Shown: positions 17,219 through 25,580 of the stretch, piece after piece
Layout: each line of letters begins with the position of its first letter
Numbering within the stretch: position 1 is the first letter of the stretch
NCBI GenBank assembly: GCA_024643365.1
Contig: JAHENC010000005.1
Location: forward strand, 62,001 to 126,000
From: Crocinitomicaceae bacterium
GTDB taxonomy: Bacteria > Bacteroidota > Bacteroidia > Flavobacteriales_D > Crocinitomicaceae
Length of the DNA: 64,000 bases
Reading direction: 5' to 3'
Translations under genes and position numbers: made by a program
The notes under the pieces: generated by a model
What the model saw: the letters and a program-made list of their open reading frames with translations, nothing else
Databases searched by the model: none
What the model was told of the DNA's origin: nothing

Positions 17219-18121
17219 ATGATGATCACTCCCAAATCCATTGGAATTAAGTTAACGAAAGCTCGTAAAGGAAAGAATTTCTCTCAAGCTACGCTAGCGC
17301 AGGAAATAGCTGTAAGTCCACAAGCGGTTGGAAAATGGGAACGAGGAGAATCGCTTCCGGATATCATTTTACTCAGTCGTATCGCTGAATTGTTGGCTGT
17401 TGATTTGAATTATTTTTCAGAACGAGGGATATCAAATGTCGTGAATGACGATAAGGCGCTTCCACAAGAAAATTATTCGTCCGAACTGGATTCCATTGAT
17501 AAAAAGAAAAAGCACAACTGGAACATGTCCGAAAGCAACTGGGTAAACGTGGATTTCTCGGGAATTAAAAATATTCAAGAAAGGTTTCATGCTGCCAATG
17601 TCAAAAAGTGCCAGTTTATTGGTGCCGATTTATCCAACGTTCAAATGAAATCCAACAACGTAGACCAATGCGACTTTAGCCAGGCGAAGTTGACGAATAT
17701 GCTGATTCAAAAGTCGAATTTTACACAGTGTTCCTTGAAAAGTGCGAACCTAAAGGAAACAGAATTCCTCAGTTCTTACCTTTCATTTTGCGATCTTACA
17801 AAGTCCGATTTGACCAAAGTACTTTTTTCCTATGCAGGTCTCGACAAACTGAATTTTGATCAAGTAGAATGGAGCCGAACAGCTTTTGTGAATACACGCT
17901 TATCGAATGTGCAGTTCAGTGGCACGATGGACCGCTGTTCCTTCGAGAAATGTTCCTTCAGCAAGGTAACGTTTCACAAAGTGAAATTCCTTCAGACCTT
18001 TTTTAAGTACAATGATTTGAAACGAGTGAAATTCATCGACTGTGAAGCGGACCGACTCACCTATGAGTTATTGAAACATGGCAAAGCGGATTTGGCTGGT
18101 GTAAAAGTTAGTAATCTCTAA
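17219..18121 (+). CDS. XRE-family HTH protein fused to pentapeptide repeats
   Basis: A 300-residue fusion. Residues ~7-65 are an XRE (Cro/C1-type) helix-turn-helix: GIKLTKARKGKNFSQATLAQ, then the recognition helix around VSPQAVGKWERGESLPD. A charged, Lys-rich linker follows (~80-105). Residues ~110-278 are pentapeptide-repeat sequence with Phe or Leu every fifth position (CQFIGADLSN, CDFSQAKLTN, CSLKSANLKE), many repeats starting with Cys, predicting a right-handed quadrilateral beta-helix. It probably binds DNA through the HTH, with the direct repeats in front of it as likely autoregulatory sites; the helix could mediate dimerisation or mimic nucleic acid. Related fusions occur in Firmicutes and Bacteroidota as far as I recall, without an agreed function. 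The ATG at 17222 is an equal alternative start. Confidence 0.8.
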   Translation: MMITPKSIGIKLTKARKGKNFSQATLAQEIAVSPQAVGKWERGESLPDIILLSRIAELLAVDLNYFSERGISNVVNDDKALPQENYSSELDSIDKKKKHNWNMSESNWVNVDFSGIKNIQERFHAANVKKCQFIGADLSNVQMKSNNVDQCDFSQAKLTNMLIQKSNFTQCSLKSANLKETEFLSSYLSFCDLTKSDLTKVLFSYAGLDKLNFDQVEWSRTAFVNTRLSNVQFSGTMDRCSFEKCSFSKVTFHKVKFLQTFFKYNDLKRVKFIDCEADRLTYELLKHGKADLAGVKVSNL

Positions 18122-18128
18122 AATAGCT

Positions 18129-18662
18129 CTAGTTTTTTGAATAAAGGATTCCCCAAACACCATCGTACATTTCTTTTTCAAAAAGCTCTCCTTTTTGATA
18201 CTCTCTATATACTTCAAGGCGGATTTTGTTTTTAGTTTTGGGATTTATGATGTCAATGTAATGCCTGAGTCTTCCGTGTCTCGTGGTATACGGCTCGTAG
18301 TTCAAAACAACTTCGCGAATTTTTATTCTAGAACTGTGAAAACTATTCGTTGTCACAATGAGGGAAAAGAAAATCCCCAGAGTGATACCAACTCCACAAA
18401 GAATCATCATGATAATGGAGTAGATTTCCCTTAGCTTTCCCTTCATTTTTGATTTGGCTTGATAACGGTCCAATGGTTTAACTTTTTTAAAGTAAAATCG
18501 CGGAACTAATAGAAGATATAGCACTAAAATGGGTGCTAAGAAATAAGTCGTGACCATTTTTCGCGGCACTTCTATTTCAAAATAGCTAATCGTAAAAAAT
18601 GGATAAGCGATTATTATGGCAGAGATGAACAGGACAATCTTCACCTTATTTTTCCAATGCAT
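18129..18662 (-). CDS. Unrecognised membrane protein, about three TM segments
   Basis: I do not recognise this 177-residue protein. Three hydrophobic segments are visible: residues ~8-28 (VKIVLFISAIIIAYPFFTIS), ~37-55 (YFLAPILVLYLLLVPRF) and ~84-107 (IIMMILCGVGITLGIFFSLI). The C-terminal ~65 residues are polar with alternating strands (REVVLNYEPYTTRHGRLRHY, then NKIRLEVYREYQKGE), so a small beta-rich domain lies on one side of the membrane. The gene ends seven bases from the convergent XRE-pentapeptide gene and lies downstream of the unknown exported-protein gene at 18739, separated by 76 bases. The two may be cotranscribed. Confidence 0.6.
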   Translation of the reverse strand: MHWKNKVKIVLFISAIIIAYPFFTISYFEIEVPRKMVTTYFLAPILVLYLLLVPRFYFKKVKPLDRYQAKSKMKGKLREIYSIIMMILCGVGITLGIFFSLIVTTNSFHSSRIKIREVVLNYEPYTTRHGRLRHYIDIINPKTKNKIRLEVYREYQKGELFEKEMYDGVWGILYSKN

Positions 18663-18738
18663 AATGCGTGTTTTAGCTGAAGAATTTCACGAATTTGTTG
18701 CAGTTTGTCGAAGCATTGTTACGTTTAAACGGAATAAA

Positions 18739-20262
18739 CTATTTTCCCATCCCGATTTTATTCACGTAAATCACCGTTCTTCTTCTTTTCACACTTTTAT
18801 CTTTCGTGTTTTTGATGCGTTGTGCTCCATAAGAAATAAAATGTTGATCAAACCAATAGTCGATGTCAGCGTAACTGAGTTTTACTTGGTCATCGGCTAA
18901 TAATCCGTCAATTTTTCCTACTACTTGATTAGACAGAATCTCTCCGTTAAAGTCAATTTTGAGTTCGTATATTTTCTCAACATCCGCGTAAAATAAGTGA
19001 ACAAACTCCTCGTTTTGTTCAAGGATGTTCAAAAATTGTTTCTTATAATAAGGTTTGGTTTCGGGATTCATTTCAATACATTGACTCCAAATCATCTCTC
19101 CTTGCTTGGTGATTTTAGCCACAAGTGCATGCGTGTATTGGTTCCCTTTAAATACGCGTCTAATGGTCGTTTCCCGTTTTCCTTTTTCAACGCGAACAGT
19201 CGCAGCCATTCCATATGTGGGAACGAAAAATTCTGTGATGTAAATGTAATTATCCCCACATGGAATGATTTGTGGTTCGGTCATCTGATAATAATAGGTC
19301 ACGTCATGTCCGAATTTACTAAAGATCCATTGGATAAATGTGACCCTACGCTTGGTGCCTCCGGGTCTGTTATCATAGAAATTAGGCAAATCAGCATAAT
19401 TATAATACTGCGTATTTTGCACGGTTTCATCCACGGTTGTCGTGATGTACATAGCCGTTGAACCAAATCGGGCGTCCCTGCCTGTAATCCCGCTCATGAG
19501 GATGTCTTTGTTTGGAAGCGGTGAGACCGTTGTATTAAAGTAACGTTTAGTTACTTTTTTATCTAACGGAGTTGTCGTTAACAATTCTCCTTTCACATCA
19601 AATTCAATCAAGTAAGATGTGGGTTTTTTTCTAGGTTTGTAATGTATGAGCGGGACATACAACATCGAGGTATCCAAGGTAGGGGATTCAATGACTAGCT
19701 TCTTTGTTTTCACTCCTTTTACGGCGATTCGACTTGATTTAACCGTTTTCGTCTTTAAATCAAAAGTAAACAAGTATTTTCGTCGCCATGCGTTTAGAAT
19801 AAAATACGCGTAGTCTTTCGTTGTGGCAAAGTAGCTGATGGCATTTAATCCTAAAGGACCGGATAATTTTTTATCTGCTTTCCCTGAAATCCGTACTAAT
19901 TTTCTGCTTTTTGTATCGTAATTCAAAATGAAGAATTGTCCTTTCACCGAACTGTACAATTGACTATAACTGGTGCCTTTTCTAAATTCCGCGTTTTGGA
20001 TATACCCTTTTGGAATGTCAAAATGTTGTTCATCCAGCAATTCAAGGTCAATTGAATAATATTGAAAGCGTAGGGTATTTGTCGTTTTATTTGGTTTGCC
20101 TTCCGCACTCGTGATTAAAAATCCAGCGGAATCCAGTTCATGAATTTTCTCGTTGAAATAACCGTCTTTTAAATCAATTTCAATGCGTTTTTCGGAAGTG
20201 TTGATTTGTGCTTGGGAAAAAACCGAACTCAATAATAACAGAGTGATAAAAGGAAACTTCAT
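18739..20262 (-). CDS. Unrecognised exported protein, 507 residues
   Basis: The start at 20262 gives a clear signal peptide (MKFPFITLLLLSSVFSQAQ); a frame from 20316 would add an implausible leader. The mature part is rich in beta-strand-like sequence with a repeated style (YAYFILNAWRRKYLFTFDLK, then SYLIEFDVKGELLTTTPLD), which may be a beta-propeller read-out, although I cannot name a family. There is no lipobox, membrane segment after the signal, catalytic motif or T9SS sorting domain, so a periplasmic location is likely. It resembles the many proteins of unknown function encoded as singletons in Bacteroidota. It precedes the small membrane-protein gene on the same strand. Confidence 0.6.
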   Translation of the reverse strand: MKFPFITLLLLSSVFSQAQINTSEKRIEIDLKDGYFNEKIHELDSAGFLITSAEGKPNKTTNTLRFQYYSIDLELLDEQHFDIPKGYIQNAEFRKGTSYSQLYSSVKGQFFILNYDTKSRKLVRISGKADKKLSGPLGLNAISYFATTKDYAYFILNAWRRKYLFTFDLKTKTVKSSRIAVKGVKTKKLVIESPTLDTSMLYVPLIHYKPRKKPTSYLIEFDVKGELLTTTPLDKKVTKRYFNTTVSPLPNKDILMSGITGRDARFGSTAMYITTTVDETVQNTQYYNYADLPNFYDNRPGGTKRRVTFIQWIFSKFGHDVTYYYQMTEPQIIPCGDNYIYITEFFVPTYGMAATVRVEKGKRETTIRRVFKGNQYTHALVAKITKQGEMIWSQCIEMNPETKPYYKKQFLNILEQNEEFVHLFYADVEKIYELKIDFNGEILSNQVVGKIDGLLADDQVKLSYADIDYWFDQHFISYGAQRIKNTKDKSVKRRRTVIYVNKIGMGK

Positions 20263-20480
20263 GAGAAATAAATAAATTAAACAAGAAAGTAATTCATATT
20301 TATTGTACGAAACCAAGTTTTGTGAAAAGAGTTTTCTCTTTACAGTTAATTGGCATTAGTATAAAATTATTTAATTTATTTTAATTTATAACACTTTGAC
20401 TTAAATCTATTTCCTTGTATAAATGTCTTTATAGACTGACCCAGCGAACTTCTTCCCCTTGAAAATGTTATTTTTGTTCA

Positions 20481-21647
20481 ATGAATTCGAAAAAAGGCAT
20501 CGCCATCTTAGGATCCACAGGATCTATCGGAACCCAAGCGCTTGAAGTACTGGAAACGTATCCGGAATATTTTGACTTGCAAGTGTTAACAGCTGGTAAA
20601 AATGCTGACTTGTTAATCGAACAAGCGCTCAAATACCACCCGAATTCTGTTGTGATTAGCGATGAATCACTCTATCAAAAGGTAAAGGATGCGCTTTGGG
20701 GTGAGGACATTCATGTCTATGCTGGAGAACAGGCACTTTGTCAAGTGGTGGAATCGAATGAAGTACACACCGTTTTGACCGCTCTTGTCGGTTACGCCGG
20801 ACTCAAGCCAACGATTCATGCAATTGAAGCTGGAAAAACGATTGCCCTAGCAAACAAAGAAACGTTAGTCGTTGCTGGTGAACTCATCACGAAATTAGCT
20901 CGTGAAAAGGGAGTGAATATCTATCCGGTAGATTCCGAACACTCTGCGATTTTTCAATGTTTAGTTGGTGAATTTCAGAATCCAATTGAAAAAATATATT
21001 TAACCGCTTCTGGCGGACCTTTCCGCGGATTCTCATATGAGCAATTGCAAACGGTAAGTTTAGCGCAAGCTTTAAAACATCCAAACTGGTCTATGGGAGC
21101 GAAAATCACCATCGACTCGGCGAGTTTGATGAACAAAGGATTGGAAGTCATTGAAGCGAAATGGTTATTTGGATTACAGACGGATCAAATTGATGTCATT
21201 GTGCATCCACAGTCCATCGTGCACAGTTTGGTGCAGTTTGAAGATGGAAGTATGAAGGCTCAAATGGGACTTCCAGATATGAAGCTTCCGATACAATATG
21301 CACTCACTTTCCCGCAGCGACTCCCGACTAATTTCCCGCGTTTCAATTTCATGGATTACCCACAATTAACGTTTGAAGCTCCGGATAGAAAGGTGTTTAA
21401 AAACCTCGACCTTGCTTTTAAAGTTATGGACATGCAAGGAACAGCAGCTTGTTCTTTAAATGCCGCAAATGAAATCGCAGTGGATGCTTTCTTAAATGAA
21501 AAAATTAGTTTTCTTGAAATTGCAGAAATCAATCAAGCGGTGGTCGAATCTGCAAGTAACGTCTTGACTCCAAGTTACGAACAATACGTTCAAGCGGATG
21601 AAGTAGCGCGTGAAGCAGCACGTGAATTCATATGTAAAATGTCCTAA
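20481..21647 (+). CDS. dxr: 1-deoxy-D-xylulose-5-phosphate reductoisomerase Dxr
   Basis: Second enzyme of the non-mevalonate isoprenoid pathway, converting DXP to MEP with NADPH and a divalent metal. The 388-residue product begins with the NADPH-binding loop ILGSTGSIGTQALEV (residues 9-23). The metal and substrate residues are in PVDSEHSAIFQCL and ASGGPFRGF, and HPNWSMGAKITIDSASLMNK is the family's most conserved stretch. In many Bacteroidota dxr is followed by the site-2 protease rseP; here it instead converges on the large barrel gene, the stop codons sharing CTAA. A TATTTTTG box lies at 20469-20476, only four bases before the ATG, so its use for this start is doubtful. Confidence 0.97.
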   Translation: MNSKKGIAILGSTGSIGTQALEVLETYPEYFDLQVLTAGKNADLLIEQALKYHPNSVVISDESLYQKVKDALWGEDIHVYAGEQALCQVVESNEVHTVLTALVGYAGLKPTIHAIEAGKTIALANKETLVVAGELITKLAREKGVNIYPVDSEHSAIFQCLVGEFQNPIEKIYLTASGGPFRGFSYEQLQTVSLAQALKHPNWSMGAKITIDSASLMNKGLEVIEAKWLFGLQTDQIDVIVHPQSIVHSLVQFEDGSMKAQMGLPDMKLPIQYALTFPQRLPTNFPRFNFMDYPQLTFEAPDRKVFKNLDLAFKVMDMQGTAACSLNAANEIAVDAFLNEKISFLEIAEINQAVVESASNVLTPSYEQYVQADEVAREAAREFICKMS

Positions 21648-24600
21648 AAGAAGGCCCGTAATTCCATCGATCCGTTGTGAATGGTTCTAGATGTTCCCGT
21701 GTCTCTTCCGCTGTATTGAAGCGTCATTTGTATGTTTTTGGACAAAGTGCGCTGGTAGCCAATGGTCCACGTATAGTTCGTCCCAGGCTTGAGTGATTCC
21801 AATAATTCATAACCGATTGCAGATTGCACAGAACCGGTGTAATCCAATTGAATCCATTTAAATTCTCCCTGAAATCCGCCTTTTTCCGTTTGATTTTGCT
21901 TCCAAGTAAGTCCGAGTTCTTTAAGCATACATGTTTCTCCACCGAAAATTGCTTCATTTTGTTTGTTGGAAATCCTTCCTGTTAATGCGTAGCGCGAATT
22001 CGTTGATCCTTGGTAAATCAAACTTTGCTGAACTTGTCGGTAGTCATAAACGTAGTTTCTACCACTGGTGTAATCTGCTAAACTTGACTTTGTGCCTGTT
22101 TTCGCACTCGATTCAATGGAAAATGTTGGATGAACATTCCAACGAAGGAGGATTTCCTGACTTTTTTGACTGCGAGCGTCCTGTCCATTGGCCAATAAAT
22201 TCTTGGTATCGTTTTGTTGCACTTGGTATTCTGCTGTAAAGATTTTCCCCATCCGATTGAAGAAAAGGGAATTGTTCAAGGTAATGGAAGAACTGACTAA
22301 ACTGGTGTTTGCGATGTTGTTGAAAAATGGATTAAACGCACTTTCCAAATTGAATTCATTGATTTTCCGCTGCATGCGAAGTCGCGCTTGGTCGGAGAAT
22401 TTCCCTAGGACTTTTTTCCACGTGTTTTTATCGTTCCAAATACGCTCTGGTCGCCAAAAAACACTTTGATTGTATTCATTTGAAAAAGTGTTGGCATATT
22501 CATTACTCGGAATAAACACACGGATATAACTTGCTTGGTCAATGTACTGAGCGATTTCAAATTCATTTAAATCTTTTATTCCGTCGTTGTTGTAGTCAAT
22601 CCAAGTGTAAAGTCCTTGTCCATCATTAACTTTCAAATATTGAAATTGTCTTTTCTGTTCCAATCCGGAACCAACTTCATAGAACGTATTGATGGTTAAG
22701 GCGTTTTTGAAAAATCGTCCTTCGTAATCGATGCGTCCGACCAAGGAATTCTCTGGTGTTTGCGGAAGTAAAACGCTATCGATTATTTGCAATGAACGGT
22801 ACGCACTTAGGATGGTCAAACGTTGATTTTTAAGTTGATTCCAACTTAGTTCTGCTCCAGCGGTTCTTGCTTTTGCGGCCTTTCTCAACTGAATGGAATC
22901 ACTGCGCTGGTCGATGCGTTCGCGGTAATACAGTTTATATTGATAGGAACTAGTGTCCGCATTAGACAAGTAAAATTGGTAATCGAAAAACTGATAACTA
23001 CTTGTATTCATTAACGATTTATCCCGATAGACATTTCGCTCATGATCATCTTTATATCCGAACTTTAGTTTGCCGAAATTCCTACTGAGGTCAACACGAT
23101 GTCGTATAAATGAATTGGTATCTTCATTCAGCGCAGTTACGGCATTCAGTGCACTGGCATCCCAAGTGGCTTGCCAATTACGTTCTTTCCATTTTCCTTC
23201 TGTGAACATCCGTGAACCAGTAAAATCTTTTCCAATCGCGTAGTTTTGTGCGGCTAAGGACATGGCTCCTTTCTTTTTATCTGCTAGGTTGACTCCGGCA
23301 TTCACGCTCCGTTGAAATCCACTCAATTGCTTGTTTCGGGTATTCCAATCTCGGTCGAATTCCACTTTTCGGTATTGTTCAATGGGACTGAAATGATTGC
23401 TTAAATACTCAAATTCTAAATAGGTTTCCACGGATACATCTTGCCATTCGTCTTTTTTCATGGGAATTTTTTGCACCAACTTGGAGTGATTCGAGAATCC
23501 TTGGTCATCTTGTGACCCAATCCGTGAAAAGGTATTTAGGTCATTGGTAGTCAAGGCCAACTCTGACTCGATGCGCATCGTTGATTTAACATTGAGTGAA
23601 AATCCACTCGAAATCATTTGTTTTCGTTTCGGAGTGATCACACTTCGATTGGGAGAAAAGTCACCTTGTGGGATTCCTGAAACGGGCGCGACCCATTTGT
23701 ACACTTTCCCAAGTGCGTTATACGAATCAAGTACGTAATCTCCTTTGTTTTGTCCAACATATTGAAAGGACGCTCGGTAATGTGCAAGCGCGGGATCAAC
23801 GCTAAAAACCAGGACCGAGTCAAAGGTGAGTGAATCAACCAATTGATACAACAATTGATTCTCACTGAAGCCAACTGAATCGATGCTATTTACAATAGCT
23901 TGGGATAAATCATCACCAATTTGTGACAGGCTGTACTTTTGTGAACTGCTTAAGTCCTGCTGTAAGGACTGATTTTTTGCATCTTGCTCACGGTAGGCAT
24001 TGAACCAAATTTGACCTTTTTTAAGTTCAAGTCGCGTTCCGCTTTGGAGCAAGGAACGCGCATAATTTTGATCGGAATACTGAAATTCGGCTACAATACG
24101 CGAATCTTTGGTAATCAAATGACGAGATGTGAAAATGAGTTCTGAAGTGTTGTAATCTATGGTGTAGTCGAATTCTTGTCCGCGCATCAGCAATTTCCCA
24201 TCGATGTAAATGCGTTCAGTTCCCGAGAGAATGGTAATAAACGGTTCGTTTTCTGCTCCTCTCAAGCGATATGGACCTTGATTGGCTTCAATCCCCTGAA
24301 TGATTTGTCGGTTGAATTTTCCTTTGGAAAGCGCAACGCTATTTTGGGTGAACCAACGGTCTCCTTTCATCGTTTTCCCTTGGAATTCTGAGCTGATTCC
24401 TTGTCCACGTTTTTTGTAGTTCATAAAATATCCGGTCGGCTTCGACAACCAAAAATCACCCGTAATTAACTTGAACTGATCGTTCGACAATTGAATGTAC
24501 ACTTTATCGAATTCTTGAAGTTTGTTGGTGTTCCCATCTGCCTGAATAGGAATGTTCGCATCTGAAATGGAGGCGCTTAACTTCAAGTTATCGCTGATCA

Positions 24601-25096
24601 TTCCATTAAGTTCTAAGTTTAATGCGGAGTTGATTCCTAAACTTTGCTTGTTACCAAAGCTCAATCCTCTAGAAATACTACCGTTTTTTGCGATTTCATT
24701 TCCTCCGAAGAGTGTTGGCGGGGTGGAATTAGCTTCGATTTTGAATAGGTCACGCTCACTTTGTGGTCTTCCTTGAAAGATGACACTCGTATCGCGTTTC
24801 ATATACTGTTTGGTGAAATCATAGGGCCAAACTTGGTAACGAAGAATCAAGCTGTCTGTTGATTCATGGATTAATCGAAATTTTGCCGAAAGAAAATCGA
24901 TTTGGTACTCACTCGGTTTTAAAGTGTCCTTTCCCTTCATTACGATAAATGAACTTGGATATATACTGAGGGTGTCAATGCGATTCCAATCCGTGTTAAA
25001 TTTTTGATGAATTGTACGGTGATTCCCATGTTGGGCTTGTGCTCCAATGGAAATAAAACAAAACAGGAAGAAAGTCCAAAAATAGTTCGGCATCAT
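21644..25096 (-). CDS. Large outer-membrane beta-barrel protein, function unknown
   Basis: A 1150-residue exported protein that I cannot assign to a named function. A signal peptide (YFWTFFLFCFISIGAQAQ) is followed by ~100 residues of globular domain. The characteristic stretch near residues 120-200 contains PPTLFGGNEIAKNGSISRG, LSASISDANIPIQADG and VYIQLSNDQFKLITGDF. The remaining ~800 residues alternate short hydrophobic and polar stretches as in a many-stranded barrel, and the protein ends in aromatic residues (ELRAFF) like outer-membrane proteins. An EF-hand-like loop, DYNNDGIKDLNEFE, lies near residue 835. I recall this loop and the SISDANIP style in Bacteroidota barrels, including parts of SprA, but it is only half the length of SprA. 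Possibly a porin-like or secretion-related protein. A TATCTTCG box lies seven bases upstream. Confidence 0.65.
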   Translation of the reverse strand: MMPNYFWTFFLFCFISIGAQAQHGNHRTIHQKFNTDWNRIDTLSIYPSSFIVMKGKDTLKPSEYQIDFLSAKFRLIHESTDSLILRYQVWPYDFTKQYMKRDTSVIFQGRPQSERDLFKIEANSTPPTLFGGNEIAKNGSISRGLSFGNKQSLGINSALNLELNGMISDNLKLSASISDANIPIQADGNTNKLQEFDKVYIQLSNDQFKLITGDFWLSKPTGYFMNYKKRGQGISSEFQGKTMKGDRWFTQNSVALSKGKFNRQIIQGIEANQGPYRLRGAENEPFITILSGTERIYIDGKLLMRGQEFDYTIDYNTSELIFTSRHLITKDSRIVAEFQYSDQNYARSLLQSGTRLELKKGQIWFNAYREQDAKNQSLQQDLSSSQKYSLSQIGDDLSQAIVNSIDSVGFSENQLLYQLVDSLTFDSVLVFSVDPALAHYRASFQYVGQNKGDYVLDSYNALGKVYKWVAPVSGIPQGDFSPNRSVITPKRKQMISSGFSLNVKSTMRIESELALTTNDLNTFSRIGSQDDQGFSNHSKLVQKIPMKKDEWQDVSVETYLEFEYLSNHFSPIEQYRKVEFDRDWNTRNKQLSGFQRSVNAGVNLADKKKGAMSLAAQNYAIGKDFTGSRMFTEGKWKERNWQATWDASALNAVTALNEDTNSFIRHRVDLSRNFGKLKFGYKDDHERNVYRDKSLMNTSSYQFFDYQFYLSNADTSSYQYKLYYRERIDQRSDSIQLRKAAKARTAGAELSWNQLKNQRLTILSAYRSLQIIDSVLLPQTPENSLVGRIDYEGRFFKNALTINTFYEVGSGLEQKRQFQYLKVNDGQGLYTWIDYNNDGIKDLNEFEIAQYIDQASYIRVFIPSNEYANTFSNEYNQSVFWRPERIWNDKNTWKKVLGKFSDQARLRMQRKINEFNLESAFNPFFNNIANTSLVSSSITLNNSLFFNRMGKIFTAEYQVQQNDTKNLLANGQDARSQKSQEILLRWNVHPTFSIESSAKTGTKSSLADYTSGRNYVYDYRQVQQSLIYQGSTNSRYALTGRISNKQNEAIFGGETCMLKELGLTWKQNQTEKGGFQGEFKWIQLDYTGSVQSAIGYELLESLKPGTNYTWTIGYQRTLSKNIQMTLQYSGRDTGTSRTIHNGSMELRAFF

Positions 25097-25102
25097 GCCT
25101 TA

Positions 25103-25110
25103 CGAAGATA
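25103..25110 (-). promoter_or_regulatory. -7-like box TATCTTCG before the 1150-residue barrel gene
   Basis: One mismatch from TAnnTTTG on the minus strand, six bases from the first ATG at 25096, the same variant as before the AsmA-like gene. Confidence 0.3.
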
Positions 25111-25163
25111 AGGTTGTTGGCTTGATTAACGTTCGAAATTCCAATAGATTGTTTAAGAAACGA

Positions 25164-25577
25164 TTATTTTGTTCGTCCATCAACGATTTGATCATATACT
25201 TCGTCATTGGGCTCCCAAAGTTCAATTTTATTCCCTTCTGGATCTAAAATGTGAATGAATTTACCATACTCTTCTAGTTGGATTTCATCTAGAATTTGTA
25301 CGCCTTCTTGTATCAAAATGGGTATGAGCGCGGATAAATTTTCCACTCGGTAATTCATCATGAACGATTGATTCGATGGCTTGAGGTAAGCGGTATCTTT
25401 AGGCATCGGACTCCATTGGGTAAATCCTTTTTGACTTGGATTTTCTGCATTCCGCCATTCAAAATTGGTTCCGTATGCATCGGTTTGCAATCCGAGGTGT
25501 TTTTGATACCACGATTTCATTTCCTCCGGGTTCTCACATTCGAAGAGAATTCCACCGATACCTGTAACCCGTTTCAT
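25164..25577 (-). CDS. VOC-family (glyoxalase/bleomycin-resistance-like) protein
   Basis: A 137-residue vicinal-oxygen-chelate fold protein. The two beta-alpha-beta-beta-beta modules are visible: MKRVTGIGGILFECENPEEM at the N-terminus and, near the C-terminus, KFIHILDPEGNKIELWEPND, which carries the usual metal-binding Glu. The enzyme class within the superfamily cannot be deduced; metabolism of a small electrophile or a dioxygenase-like role are possible. I use the ATG at 25577; the TTG one codon earlier is less likely. It starts three bases after the serS stop codon, so it is cotranscribed with serS. Confidence 0.8.
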   Translation of the reverse strand: MKRVTGIGGILFECENPEEMKSWYQKHLGLQTDAYGTNFEWRNAENPSQKGFTQWSPMPKDTAYLKPSNQSFMMNYRVENLSALIPILIQEGVQILDEIQLEEYGKFIHILDPEGNKIELWEPNDEVYDQIVDGRTK

Positions 25578-25580
25578 CAA

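Noticed and set aside
20317-20480. Possible small gene or riboswitch in the AT-rich gap before dxr
   Set aside because: No open frame with coding character, no conserved aptamer-like pairing; only AT-rich promoter-like sequence is seen.
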